Virus record (IMG/VR): IMGVR_UViG_3300050821_001858
Coordinates: 1-64,000 of that record
Strand: one strand, 5' to 3'
Source of the DNA: a virus
Length of the DNA: 64,000 nucleotides
Made by a program: the position numbers and the translations under genes. Below the pieces are notes generated by a model. That model ran no database searches, was not told the DNA's origin, and saw nothing but the letters and a program-made list of their open reading frames with translations. Positions 52,259-58,639 of this stretch are shown piece by piece; within the stretch, counting starts at the first letter, position 1; each line of letters opens with the position of its first letter.

Positions 52259-52321
52259 ATGGTTGATGAAATTCAAATTTCTACGTGGGTTAAACGTGAA
52301 AATGAAAGGAATTCTAGATAA
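52259..52321 (+). CDS. Possible 20-residue ORF
   Basis: MVDEIQISTWVKRENERNSR between two genes; its stop shares an A with the next ATG. Accepted only because of the coupled TAATG junction. Confidence 0.25.
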   Translation: MVDEIQISTWVKRENERNSR

Positions 52322-52419
52322 TGCCACACCCTCATAAAAATCGCCCTCGAACGGGGCGTCGTAAGATTGGTTCAAAGAAGCGTCGAAAGAAACAGCAACA
52401 GAAGAGTATGAAGAGATGA
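52321..52419 (+). CDS. 32-residue very basic protein
   Basis: MPHPHKNRPRTGRRKIGSKKRRKK..., with AAAGGA upstream. The GRRKIGxKKRR pattern recurs in tiny T4-like proteins I have seen; role unknown, nucleic-acid binding likely from charge. ATGA overlap with the next gene. Confidence 0.6.
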   Translation: MPHPHKNRPRTGRRKIGSKKRRKKQQQKSMKR

Positions 52420-52598
52420 TCCCCGGATTGTTCTTTTTTGTCGTGATGGCAGTTATCTTCGGATGGTTTGTTCTTCAAGCCCTCCGAAGTAATATTGTGG
52501 TAATTCTAATTGCCTTTGTCGTTGTTTGTTATATGATCAAGGATAATCAGAATTTTGAACCTGTTAACTTTTATTTACGTCAGTTATATAGTCAATAA
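52416..52598 (+). CDS. Small membrane protein (holin candidate)
   Basis: 60 residues with two hydrophobic helices (GLFFFVVMAVIFGWFVLQAL and IVVILIAFVVVCYMI) joined by a short polar turn. Position 240 nt before the endolysin suggests a holin or antiholin, but no direct evidence. Confidence 0.55.
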   Translation: MIPGLFFFVVMAVIFGWFVLQALRSNIVVILIAFVVVCYMIKDNQNFEPVNFYLRQLYSQ

Positions 52599-52779
52599 TA
52601 ATCCTTTTGGTTGTCGATTTACCATGTAAAGTATTCAAAATGTTCTTTGCTGCATAGAGGTAAAGGGTTCCTAATAGATGGAGATCATTTGTATCGTCAG
52701 TCATTTGAATCTGAGACTCAATATTGGAGTACAAGTTCTTTAGTTTCTTAAGTTTTTTGGTGTCTTCCACGGCTCCCAA
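52564..52779 (-). CDS. Small helical protein, unknown
   Basis: 71 residues, starting with TTG 52779 behind GGGAGAGG. Lys-rich helix (TKKLKKLKNLYSNIESQIQ) and Leu-rich second half. Overlaps the membrane protein by 35 nt at its 3' end. Confidence 0.55.
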   Translation of the reverse strand: MGAVEDTKKLKKLKNLYSNIESQIQMTDDTNDLHLLGTLYLYAAKNILNTLHGKSTTKRIIIDYITDVNKS

Positions 52780-52790
52780 TGTATCCTCTC

Positions 52791-52798
52791 CCTAAATA
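52791..52798 (+). promoter_or_regulatory. Putative late promoter box CCTAAATA (endolysin)
   Basis: 36 nt before the endolysin start; leader contains TAGGGAGAG ribosome site. Confidence 0.65.
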
Positions 52799-52834
52799 TG
52801 AGTAACACTTCATTACTTATCTTAGGGAGAGATT

Positions 52835-53602
52835 ATGACTACATTTACCCCCAGAGTGTGCGACATTTCCCACTATGAATGGATTGATAATGACAATGGA
52901 TTTGGGAAGGCGCAAGCTGCTGGTCTATGGGGTATTATATCAAAAGCCACTCAGGGAACATCATCAAAAGATCAATATTACTTGTCACGTCGAGTAGCTG
53001 CTAAGAAAGCCGGATTGCTTTATGGTTCTTATCACTTCAATGACGGGGAAAATGTACAGAAACAGGTTGATTATTATCTAGCCTATGCTGATCCTCAACC
53101 CGATGAATTAGTATGTCTAGACTATGAGGCAAATCCTGCTTCTGATATGTCTATTAATCAAGCAGTAGAATTTCTTCATCGAATAGAAGAAAAGTTAGGT
53201 CGTAAAGCAGTTATCTATTCTGGTAACAAACTTAAGGAAACGATTAGTCGCCTTTCTGCTACTGATCAAGCTTATGTTGCTTCGCATCGTCTTTGGCTTG
53301 CTCAGTATTCGTATACAGCAACATTGCCTCATGGGTTTAAAAACTGGTGGCTTTGGCAATATACTGGCGATGGTGCTGGTCCGACCCCTCATTGGGTGAA
53401 CGGAATTACCGCTCCCGGCAACAAAGGACTTGACTTGAACATATTTTCTGGTACACTGGATGAACTGAAAGCAACATGGTCGGGACTACCCACTCAGGTA
53501 GCAAATGTACAACCAACGGTAGTGGCACCATCAATTGTTCCTTCAGTACCGGTAGCTAACGTTGTACCAACACCAACAAAGCATTGGTGGGATGTATTCT
53601 AA
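52835..53602 (+). CDS. Endolysin, GH25 lysozyme
   Basis: 255 residues. VCDISHYEWI at the N-terminus, GIISKATQG, YGSYHFN, catalytic CLDYEAN (about 96) and LWLAQYSY, WWLWQYTGDG typical of GH25 muramidases. The C-terminal 40 residues are Pro/Val/Thr-rich and end WWDVF, probably a linker plus anchor. No signal peptide, so a holin is needed. Confidence 0.92.
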   Translation: MTTFTPRVCDISHYEWIDNDNGFGKAQAAGLWGIISKATQGTSSKDQYYLSRRVAAKKAGLLYGSYHFNDGENVQKQVDYYLAYADPQPDELVCLDYEANPASDMSINQAVEFLHRIEEKLGRKAVIYSGNKLKETISRLSATDQAYVASHRLWLAQYSYTATLPHGFKNWWLWQYTGDGAGPTPHWVNGITAPGNKGLDLNIFSGTLDELKATWSGLPTQVANVQPTVVAPSIVPSVPVANVVPTPTKHWWDVF

Positions 53603-53660
53603 GAGATCGGGGCTAAGCCCGATTGGTGGAGCGCGCTTAGGCTGAGCCTACGCCCCTAGA

Positions 53661-53686
53661 CCCCTCAGAGAAATCTGGGGGGTTTT
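53661..53686 (+). terminator. Terminator with GAAA tetraloop after endolysin
   Basis: CCCCTCAGA-GAAA-TCTGGGGGG then TTTT. Two more hairpins lie just upstream (ATCGGG/CCCGAT at 53606-53623 and TAGGC/GCCTA near 53640). Confidence 0.88.
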
Positions 53687-53707
53687 GACGAACAGAGGGT
53701 TGACAAC

Positions 53708-53878
53708 ATGAATGTAGCAGTGTATGATGAAGCTTACGAATGCAAGATAGCGTGTATCCCCCTTGTTAAGGTGGTACCTGATCGAATTGAAGAAGCCCAA
53801 ATGTTCATTAAGGAATTTGGTCGTTTCTGGTTCAAACGTGATGGAAAGAGGATGTACCTTACCTATGTGCCAGGGTGA
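53708..53878 (+). CDS. 56-residue protein, unknown
   Basis: MNVAVYDEAYECKIACIPLVKVVPDRIEE...; GAGGG 8 nt upstream. Beta/alpha pattern, no known domain. First small gene of the RNA-rich region. Confidence 0.55.
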   Translation: MNVAVYDEAYECKIACIPLVKVVPDRIEEAQMFIKEFGRFWFKRDGKRMYLTYVPG

Positions 53879-53938
53879 AAATTTTTTTCACTGAAATACG
53901 ATTTTTGAAAAAATCGACATAAATAGGCTTAAGAGGGG

Positions 53939-53967
53939 TTGACAACGCCGTGCAGGTCGTATAGTAT
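53939..53967 (+). promoter_or_regulatory. Host-type promoter TTGACA-N17-TAGTAT with AT palindrome upstream
   Basis: A perfect hairpin (CGATTTTT/AAAAATCG) lies 23-41 bp upstream, like the arrangement at 58.67 kb; could act as an UP element or terminator. Confidence 0.65.
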
Positions 53968-53973
53968 ATGAAC

Positions 53974-54190
53974 CCTCGAAATTAGGAGTTAACAGTTCAA
54001 ATGAATTCGGATCGTACATATAGTATTAAATCGTGGTGGCTGAATAGCCCCGTGAATTCATTCGAATTAGATATTTAACTCGACAAGGCGCTTCGGCATC
54101 TTGTCTGGTTAAAGGGACAAGATGCCGGGACCAAAAAATCCCCAAATCTTATCCCACCAGTCTCCGAAAGTTTTTTCGGGTCGGACTAAA
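53974..54190 (+). ncRNA. Transcribed region with long hairpin, function unknown
   Basis: Downstream of the 53939 promoter. Contains a 25-codon frame (54001-54078) after AGGAG, then a perfect 12-bp stem CGGCATCTTGTC/GACAAGATGCCG (54094-54127, 10-nt loop) and CCGAAA/TTTCGG. Could be a leader-peptide unit or small RNA; no family recognised. Confidence 0.35.
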
Positions 54191-54197
54191 AAAAGTC

Positions 54198-54226
54198 TTG
54201 ACTTTCGTAAAAAAGTTCGATAGGCT
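54198..54226 (+). promoter_or_regulatory. Host-type promoter TTGACT-N17-TAGGCT
   Basis: Precedes the first tRNA of the cluster by about 140 bp. The interval (54230-54365) holds a hairpin (AGCTA/TAGCT near 54340) and no gene that I can support. Confidence 0.5.
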
Positions 54227-54367
54227 GTTGTGATGTTGGGGTGGTCCCGCTCTTTAGGCTTCGTTGCCGGGGGACGAATTGTCTAGTAGGTCGTCTAAAA
54301 CGCTCTGGTTTCTAGCAGTTCTTTATTATGTTTTTCCGAGAGCTATACGTAGCTTTTCGAAAAGCAT

Positions 54368-54443
54368 GCCTTCTAAAGCATTTCTGGTGATGCACTAGTT
54401 TCGTAAGCTAGGGAAAAGGGTCCGAATCCCTTTGGAGGCTCCA
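54368..54443 (+). tRNA. tRNA-Thr(CGT)
   Basis: Acceptor GCCTTCT/TGGAGGC (last pair mismatched), D stem GCAT/ATGC, anticodon arm CTAGT-TTCGTAA-GCTAG, T arm AAGGG/CCCTT, encoded CCA. Confidence 0.9.
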
Positions 54444-54445
54444 AT

Positions 54446-54540
54446 TTCCAAGGGTTATCCATTAAATCGCTCCTATGAGCCTTAGGGCACTTGACATAGG
54501 GTAGCTGTTTGTGGCAAGATAATCTCTTCGTCCCTTGGAA
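54446..54540 (+). ncRNA. Structured element closed by 9-bp stem
   Basis: TTCCAAGGG (54446-54454) pairs with CCCTTGGAA (54532-54540). Inside are GCTC/GAGC and other small stems. It starts 3 nt after a tRNA CCA. Not a recognisable tRNA; similar closed elements occur at 60.4 and 61.7 kb. Confidence 0.4.
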
Positions 54541-54563
54541 TCTTTTAACGTGAGGTATGTATT

Positions 54564-54686
54564 ATGATAGAGTTTAGTTTTGTTTCTTTATACATACTTG
54601 CCGTTGGTATATGTCTCATGTCTTTTGTTCTAGGTATTGCAGTTGGTATAAAAATAGGATGGAACAATGCCCGTAAGAATGACTGA
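54564..54686 (+). CDS. 40-residue membrane protein
   Basis: MIEFSFVSLYILAVGICLMSFVLGIAVGIKIG forms one long hydrophobic helix; short charged tail. Overlaps the HTH gene by 20 nt. Confidence 0.5.
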   Translation: MIEFSFVSLYILAVGICLMSFVLGIAVGIKIGWNNARKND

Positions 54687-54975
54687 TTTGTTTAATGAAG
54701 ATGGTAAGCCACGTCGGCTCATTGAAATTGAACGTGAACAGTTAAAATTCTTAGTGAAACGATGTAATGGAAACGTTGCTCAGATTGCTAAGATCATGGG
54801 TGTTACTCGTAAACAAGCTTATCGACGTTTGTTTAAGACTGGTTTATATACACCTGAGAAACATCGGGTGCATGATAAAGAAACTGGTCAATGGAAAGCA
54901 CCTGTTTTATCAGCTAAACAAGTTGGTAAGGTAAATAAGGTTACACCTAAGGTCAAAGAATATCATTGGACCTAA
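54667..54975 (+). CDS. Fis-type helix-turn-helix protein
   Basis: 102 residues. IEREQLKFLVKRCNGNVAQIAKIMGVTRKQAYRRLFKTGL is the Fis/NtrC C-terminal DNA-binding helix-turn-helix. The C-terminus is basic. AGGA upstream. May regulate the tRNA region promoters. Confidence 0.8.
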   Translation: MPVRMTDLFNEDGKPRRLIEIEREQLKFLVKRCNGNVAQIAKIMGVTRKQAYRRLFKTGLYTPEKHRVHDKETGQWKAPVLSAKQVGKVNKVTPKVKEYHWT

Positions 54976-54976
54976 T

Positions 54977-55051
54977 GGGGGATTAGTGCTAACGGGAACA
55001 CGACGCACTTGCAATGCGTAATCAAGGGTTCGACTCCCTTATCCTCCACCA
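54977..55051 (+). tRNA. tRNA-Ala(TGC)
   Basis: Acceptor GGGGGAT/ATCCTCC, anticodon arm ACGCA-CTTGCAA-TGCGT, T arm AAGGG/CCCTT, CCA. Starts one base after the HTH gene's stop. Confidence 0.95.
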
Positions 55052-55072
55052 TGATTTTAACATGAAGGTTAT

Positions 55073-55495
55073 ATGTTTGGTAAAAATAGTAAAAAACAAG
55101 GTGATAAAGGTTTAGGAGCAGCAATAGCGTATTTTACTGAATGTGAATATACAGTTTGTGTTCCTTTGACTGATAGTCAAGATTATGATTTACTTGTTGA
55201 TACTGGTGAATTCATAAAACGAGTTCAGGTAAGAACAACTTCATATAAAAAACGATCTTTTTATCGTGTTAATCTTCGTGTTATGGGTGGTAATTCAAAA
55301 AAGAATTATATTCATAAAACTGGTGATCAATTGATGTATGATTGGTTATTTGTTTTAATTGAAGATGGTACACAATATCTAATACCTAAAGATGAATTAG
55401 TTGCTAAAAGTTATCTTACTTTAGGTGCAGATAAAAGTAAATATAAAATACGGGAAGGTTTGATAAGGACAGAGGGTTCTGTCGATGCGCTGTAA
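55073..55495 (+). CDS. PD-(D/E)xK-type endonuclease
   Basis: 140 residues. DYDLLVDTGEFIKRVQVRTTS supplies the D...(E/Q)xR-like core of PDDEXK nucleases found in homing enzymes; YDWLFVLIEDGTQYLIPKDEL is the following strand pair. Very AT-rich. The last 44 nt overlap tRNA-Tyr, so the tail (GLIRTEGSVDAL) is encoded by the tRNA. Confidence 0.7.
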   Translation: MFGKNSKKQGDKGLGAAIAYFTECEYTVCVPLTDSQDYDLLVDTGEFIKRVQVRTTSYKKRSFYRVNLRVMGGNSKKNYIHKTGDQLMYDWLFVLIEDGTQYLIPKDELVAKSYLTLGADKSKYKIREGLIRTEGSVDAL

Positions 55496-55542
55496 ACGCA
55501 TTCCCTAAGGGCGTGGCGTTCAACTCGACCACCTTCCCACCA
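55452..55542 (+). tRNA. tRNA-Tyr(GTA)
   Basis: Type II with long variable arm. Acceptor GGGAAGG/CCTTCCC, anticodon arm ATGCG-CTGTAAA-CGCAT, CCA. T stem has one bulged A. Confidence 0.88.
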
Positions 55543-55550
55543 TTTTTCGC

Positions 55551-55579
55551 TTGACAAAAGTTTGCCTCTATCGTATAGT
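55551..55579 (+). promoter_or_regulatory. Possible promoter TTGACA-N17-TATAGT overlapping tRNA-Thr
   Basis: The -10 lies in the D arm of the next tRNA, so it could serve only the downstream gene at 55661 (AGGAG at 55651) or be coincidental. Confidence 0.4.
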
Positions 55580-55638
55580 GACTATTACACCACCTTTGTA
55601 ACGTGGATACTTCAGTTTGATTCTGAATAGGGGCTCCA
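55564..55638 (+). tRNA. tRNA-Thr(TGT)
   Basis: Acceptor GCCTCTA/TAGGGGC, anticodon arm CCACC-TTTGTAA-CGTGG (closing pair mismatched), T arm TTCAG/CTGAA, CCA. Confidence 0.85.
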
Positions 55639-55660
55639 CTCTAAATTAGGAGAATATATC

Positions 55661-55978
55661 ATGACATTTAGAACGAATATTGTTTTGACGAAAGATACAA
55701 AATCTGAAGATATTGAAAATCAAATGAAAAAAGACTATATTGCTCGACCTCTTAGAGAGGTCGGAGAAGAAGTTCGTCCATTAACAAATTCTAAAACTGA
55801 TGTAATTTATCAAACATTCAAATGTTCAAATTGTGGTTATATTCAAATAGTTGATGTACCAAACACATTTTTTGGTACTGGTGAATGTGAAAAATGTAAT
55901 CATGTAACAAATATGAATGTAGAGGGATGTAATTGTGTCCTTATTCGTGGACCTAAACCTCTTGTATTAACAGAATAA
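55661..55978 (+). CDS. Small zinc-ribbon protein
   Basis: 105 residues. CSNCGYIQIV and CEKCNHV give a four-Cys zinc ribbon, with another CNC motif nearby. AGGAG ribosome site. Function unknown; nucleic-acid binding is plausible. Confidence 0.7.
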   Translation: MTFRTNIVLTKDTKSEDIENQMKKDYIARPLREVGEEVRPLTNSKTDVIYQTFKCSNCGYIQIVDVPNTFFGTGECEKCNHVTNMNVEGCNCVLIRGPKPLVLTE

Positions 55979-56019
55979 TGACTGGACGTGGCGGTCCTAA
56001 AAACGCTACGATATATAAT

Positions 56020-56094
56020 GCCCATGTAGCTCAGTGATAGAGCGTCCGCCTGAAGAGCGGAGCGTCGGTGGTTTGATTCCATCCTAGGGCACCA
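56020..56094 (+). tRNA. tRNA-Phe(GAA)
   Basis: Anticodon arm TCCGC-CTGAAGA-GCGGA, T arm GGTGG/CCATC, CCA. Acceptor GCCCATG/CTAGGGC has two inner mismatches. Confidence 0.88.
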
Positions 56095-56098
56095 ATAT

Positions 56099-56182
56099 GC
56101 GGGTATGATGTAATGGTAGCCTTGTCGGTTTCAAAAACCGATGTCGAAAGACGTGGGGGTTCGAGTCCCTCTACCCGTACCA
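56099..56182 (+). tRNA. tRNA-Leu(CAA)
   Basis: Type II variable arm. Acceptor GCGGGTA/TACCCGT, anticodon arm TCGGT-TTCAAAA-ACCGA, T arm GGGGG/CCCTC, CCA. Confidence 0.92.
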
Positions 56183-56187
56183 TTTAT

Positions 56188-56237
56188 GCGGTTCTCTAAG
56201 TACGAGATTGAATTAGGGTGATCCCTTTGCCGCGCCA
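56188..56237 (+). pseudogene. 50-nt tRNA remnant with CCA
   Basis: GCGGT.../...GCCGC-G-CCA acceptor ends, one 4-bp hairpin (TCTC-TAAGTAC-GAGA) and a T-like stem AGGG/CCCT, but no anticodon arm. Looks like a tRNA that lost its middle, or a mini-tRNA-like RNA. Confidence 0.5.
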
Positions 56238-56241
56238 GTTT

Positions 56242-56403
56242 ATGGGAAGTACTTTCTTCGTGTGGTCGATCCATCACGCAATGTATCAACCTATTTCGCA
56301 TGTCATCATATCCTTGATTGACTTTGTGACACGCTTCCCATACCTTTTAGGAGAGAGTGATGTTACCAGATGGTTTAATGAATATAGATACTTCAGAGTA
56401 TAA
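56242..56403 (+). CDS. Possible small protein
   Basis: 53 residues (MGSTFFVWSIHHAMYQ...), hydrophobic middle. No ribosome site, overlaps the next gene by 44 nt in another frame. Weak. Confidence 0.3.
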   Translation: MGSTFFVWSIHHAMYQPISHVIISLIDFVTRFPYLLGESDVTRWFNEYRYFRV

Positions 56404-56584
56404 TGGTAATATTGTCATAGAAATGATGATGAGTTTTTATTGGGGAGAAAATTTTCGAAATACACATACTAATTTAAATCGAATTGGTTGGACAGAAATT
56501 CCGCTGAATATAATGTTTCCTCAAACATATAATGTTCGGGATTATCGACATTACGTTAATCGGTTTTTTTATAAGGATGTGTGA
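56360..56584 (+). CDS. Small protein, unknown
   Basis: 74 residues from ATG 56360, TAGGAGAG upstream. Aromatic/Asn-rich (MSFYWGENFRNTHTNLNRIGW). AT-rich, no domain. TGATG coupling to the next gene. Confidence 0.55.
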   Translation: MLPDGLMNIDTSEYNGNIVIEMMMSFYWGENFRNTHTNLNRIGWTEIPLNIMFPQTYNVRDYRHYVNRFFYKDV

Positions 56585-56781
56585 TGTTTAGTAATGAAGA
56601 TAGAGACTATAAAAATCCTCAGATGTTGACTTCTACTCCACATACAGTTGGAGCGAAATGTTTAGAAATTGATGTGATGAAGTCGTATAATATAAGTTTT
56701 CCTCCTATACAAAATATATGGGGAGGATTTTATCAAACTGTGTCTGTGATAAGATATCTTCGTCAGTTTTTTGATGAATAG
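56584..56781 (+). CDS. Small protein, unknown
   Basis: 65 residues from ATG 56584, AAGGA upstream. VMKSYNISFPPIQNIWGGFYQTV; AT-rich. The stop overlaps the first two bases of tRNA-Trp. Confidence 0.5.
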   Translation: MFSNEDRDYKNPQMLTSTPHTVGAKCLEIDVMKSYNISFPPIQNIWGGFYQTVSVIRYLRQFFDE

Positions 56782-56853
56782 GTGTGAGCCGGTGGCGGTG
56801 CAGGAAACTCCAAATCTCCATTGCCGAGGGTTCGACTCCCTACACACCTGCCA
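56780..56853 (+). tRNA. tRNA-Trp(CCA)
   Basis: Acceptor AGGTGTG/CACACCT, anticodon arm GGAAA-CTCCAAA-TCTCC (one mismatch), T loop TTCGACT, CCA. Confidence 0.88.
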
Positions 56854-56859
56854 GTTTAT

Positions 56860-56935
56860 TCCCCCGTAGCTCAGTTGGTAGAGCGAAATGCTGTTAACAT
56901 TAGGGTCGGACGTTCGAGTCGTTCCGGGGGAGCCA
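56860..56935 (+). tRNA. tRNA-Asn(GTT)
   Basis: Acceptor TCCCCCG/CGGGGGA perfect, anticodon loop CTGTTAA, T loop TTCGAGT, CCA. Confidence 0.93.
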
Positions 56936-56952
56936 TTTTTATAGGACATTTT

Positions 56953-57153
56953 ATGGAGTATATACCTTATGTGGTTAGAATTATGATCAAACAATTTTGG
57001 CATGATCGATGGAAATTGCTCACTAAAGAATATGATTGGGACTACGAATATCTCTTTGGAGAGGGATTAGATTTTCCGGCAATGCCATGGGATCAATTTG
57101 GTCAAGTTCATAATGTAATGATGAAAACAATTTCAGATAGTATATTTTCTTAG
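56953..57153 (+). CDS. Small protein, unknown
   Basis: 66 residues from ATG 56953 (AGGA upstream): aromatic and acidic (FWHDRWKLLTKEYDWDYEYLFGEG). Similar in style to other tiny AT-rich genes between the tRNAs. Unknown. Confidence 0.5.
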   Translation: MEYIPYVVRIMIKQFWHDRWKLLTKEYDWDYEYLFGEGLDFPAMPWDQFGQVHNVMMKTISDSIFS

Positions 57154-57157
57154 TTAT

Positions 57158-57232
57158 GGGACCTTCCTCTATCGGCTAGGAGAATCGCCTTTCAAGCGAT
57201 CAAGACGGGTTCGATTCCCGTAGGTCCTACCA
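57158..57232 (+). tRNA. tRNA-Glu(TTC)
   Basis: Acceptor GGGACCT/AGGTCCT, anticodon arm ATCGC-CTTTCAA-GCGAT, T arm CGGG/CCCG with TTCGATT loop, CCA. Confidence 0.93.
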
Positions 57233-57303
57233 AAACATATGCAGTTCGCGGGAACCTGCATTCATTGGCGTCGCCGTGAAAAAATAAAATCCCGCTGAGT
57301 TAA

Positions 57304-57378
57304 GCCTCTTTAGTACTAGTGATAGAACAATCCCTTGGTACGGGATAAGCCTGAGTTTGATTCTCAGAAGAGGCACCA
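57304..57378 (+). tRNA. tRNA-Thr(GGT)
   Basis: Acceptor GCCTCTT/AAGAGGC perfect, anticodon arm ATCCC-TTGGTAC-GGGAT, CCA. Third tRNA-Thr of the cluster. Confidence 0.9.
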
Positions 57379-57385
57379 GATTTAT

Positions 57386-57463
57386 GCAGCATTGACGGGA
57401 ATTGGTATACCTACTCCGCTTAAAACGGATTGTTTCTCGGTTCGAGTCCGAGATGCTGCACCA
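57386..57463 (+). tRNA. tRNA-Leu(TAA), short variable arm
   Basis: Acceptor GCAGCAT/ATGCTGC, anticodon loop CTTAAAA, T arm CTCGG/CCGAG, CCA. Variable region only 5 nt, unlike the long arm expected for Leu. Confidence 0.85.
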
Positions 57464-57469
57464 ATTAAT

Positions 57470-57554
57470 GCGAGAGTGATGGAACTGGTAGACTTGCCGG
57501 TCTAAGAAGCCGGTGCCTTCGGGCGTGGGAGTTCGAGTCTCCCTTTTCGCACCA
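57470..57554 (+). tRNA. tRNA-Leu(AAG), copy 1
   Basis: Type II. Anticodon arm CCGGT-CTAAGAA-GCCGG, variable arm TGCCTTCGGGCG, T arm GGGAG/CTCCC, CCA. AAG is an unusual bacterial/phage anticodon. Confidence 0.88.
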
Positions 57555-57584
57555 AACTTAACCTCAAACAGTGGAGTATATATT

Positions 57585-57797
57585 ATGACTACGAAGAACG
57601 TTAAAGGAATTAAGTTTCATTTGTTCGGTTGTCATGATTTTGATAGACTCGAAGGCGCGGAATATATTGGTGAATTTTCAACTTTAAATGCAGCAAAGAA
57701 ATATGCTGAAGAGGAAATGATTGGAACTGATTATATCTATTTCTTTGTTGTAGAAGTCAAAGCCCAAGGTCCATATGGTGGAGTTGCTTGGAAATAA
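57585..57797 (+). CDS. Small protein, unknown
   Basis: 70 residues from ATG 57585 (GGAG upstream). KGIKFHLFGCHDFDRLEGAEYIGEFSTLNAAKKYAEEEM, alpha/beta. It lies between two nearly identical tRNA-Leu genes. Unknown function. Confidence 0.6.
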   Translation: MTTKNVKGIKFHLFGCHDFDRLEGAEYIGEFSTLNAAKKYAEEEMIGTDYIYFFVVEVKAQGPYGGVAWK

Positions 57798-57802
57798 GTT
57801 AA

Positions 57803-57887
57803 GCGAGAGTGATGGAACTGGTAGACTTGCCGGTCTAAGAAGCCGGTGCCTTCGGGCGTGGGAGTTCGAGTCTCCCCTTTCGCACCA
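57803..57887 (+). tRNA. tRNA-Leu(AAG), copy 2
   Basis: Differs from copy 1 by a single base in the acceptor side (CTTTCGC instead of TTTTCGC). Confidence 0.88.
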
Positions 57888-57899
57888 ATTTAGGATAAT

Positions 57900-57976
57900 G
57901 CGCTAATAGCCCAACGGCAGGAGGCAACGGTCTTAGAAGCCGTACAGTGTCAGTTCGAATCTGACTTGGCGCACCA
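57900..57976 (+). tRNA. tRNA-Leu(TAG), short variable arm
   Basis: Acceptor GCGCTAA/TTGGCGC, anticodon arm ACGGT-CTTAGAA-GCCGT, T arm GTCAG/CTGAC, CCA. Variable region 5 nt. Confidence 0.85.
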
Positions 57977-58064
57977 TTTTATGATTGGAAAAAATATTGG
58001 AAAGTATTATTTATGGAACAAATATGACTTTCAAACGTTATCTCCTATAGAAGGGAGGTAACTT

Positions 58065-58286
58065 ATGATAGCAATGGCAATTTCTATCTTATGGTTGCTG
58101 ATTGGTTTGATTGTTATATTAGGTGTAGTATGGCTTGCACTTTATGTTGTTAAGCTATTTACTCCTGTGCCAGATGCAGTTGAAAAAGCTGTTTGGGCAA
58201 TTGTTTTGATATTATGTTTGATTTCAGCCCTAGGCTTACTAGGGGGTGGATCAGTAGGAATACCACATCCACCTTGGATGCATTAA
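58065..58286 (+). CDS. Membrane protein with two helices
   Basis: 73 residues, GGGAGG ribosome site. AISILWLLIGLIVILGVVWLALYVV and AVWAIVLILCLISALGLL with a polar link containing PVPDAVEKAV. Resembles small conserved bacterial membrane proteins. A 26-codon frame (57981-58061) lies upstream but lacks a ribosome site. Confidence 0.65.
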   Translation: MIAMAISILWLLIGLIVILGVVWLALYVVKLFTPVPDAVEKAVWAIVLILCLISALGLLGGGSVGIPHPPWMH

Positions 58287-58288
58287 CT

Positions 58289-58314
58289 AGGGGGCTTCTT
58301 TGCCCCCTTCCTTT
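58289..58314 (+). terminator. Rho-independent terminator
   Basis: AGGGGGC/GCCCCCT stem with TTCTTT loop, followed by TCCTTTT. Confidence 0.85.
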
Positions 58315-58329
58315 TATTTAAATAAAACG

Positions 58330-58560
58330 AAGAAATGGGTTCGATTCCCATACTTTTATAGGTCGCGGAAAGCCCGTTCGAAAGGGTAGACACAGACACC
58401 GAAAGTAGAGAGTAATTAACTCGAAATCACTATTAAAGTGAGCCATATGGATACGGCATTCGTTGCTATAAGAGCGGAAACGGAGATTGTTCGAATCCTC
58501 CCTGCGCCGACAGGCGTTGTAGTTTAATGGGCAAAACACCGCTCGCCTATAGCAGAATTT
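58330..58560 (+). ncRNA. tRNA-like structured region with halves in swapped order
   Basis: No gene. A free T arm (ATGGG-TTCGATT-CCCAT, 58334-58350) is followed by CTTTTATAG (58353-58361), which pairs with CTATAAGAG (58466-58474). Then a tRNA 3'-half-like part (AGCGG...TTCGAAT...CTGCGCC, 58473-58508), a GACA link, and a 5'-half-like part (GGCGTTG-TA-GTTT/AAAC D arm-A-CCGCT, 58513-58543). CCGCT pairs with AGCGG and GGCGTTG with CTGCGCC, so the order is that of a circularly permuted tRNA. The T stem has a 3-nt insertion. Confidence 0.5.
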
Positions 58561-58563
58561 TAT

Positions 58564-58639
58564 GGGTCATTCGCCAAGTGGAAAGGCACGGGTTTTACAC
58601 GCCCTGATTGCGAAGGTTCGATTCCTTCATGACCTACCA
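58564..58639 (+). tRNA. tRNA-Val(TAC)
   Basis: Acceptor GGGTCAT/ATGACCT, anticodon loop TTTACAC closed by GGGT/GCCC, T arm GAAGG/CCTTC, CCA. Confidence 0.88.

Noticed and set aside
54490-54525. TTGACA ... GATAAT as promoter inside the element at 54446
   Set aside because: Spacing is 21 bp, too long, and it lies inside paired sequence.
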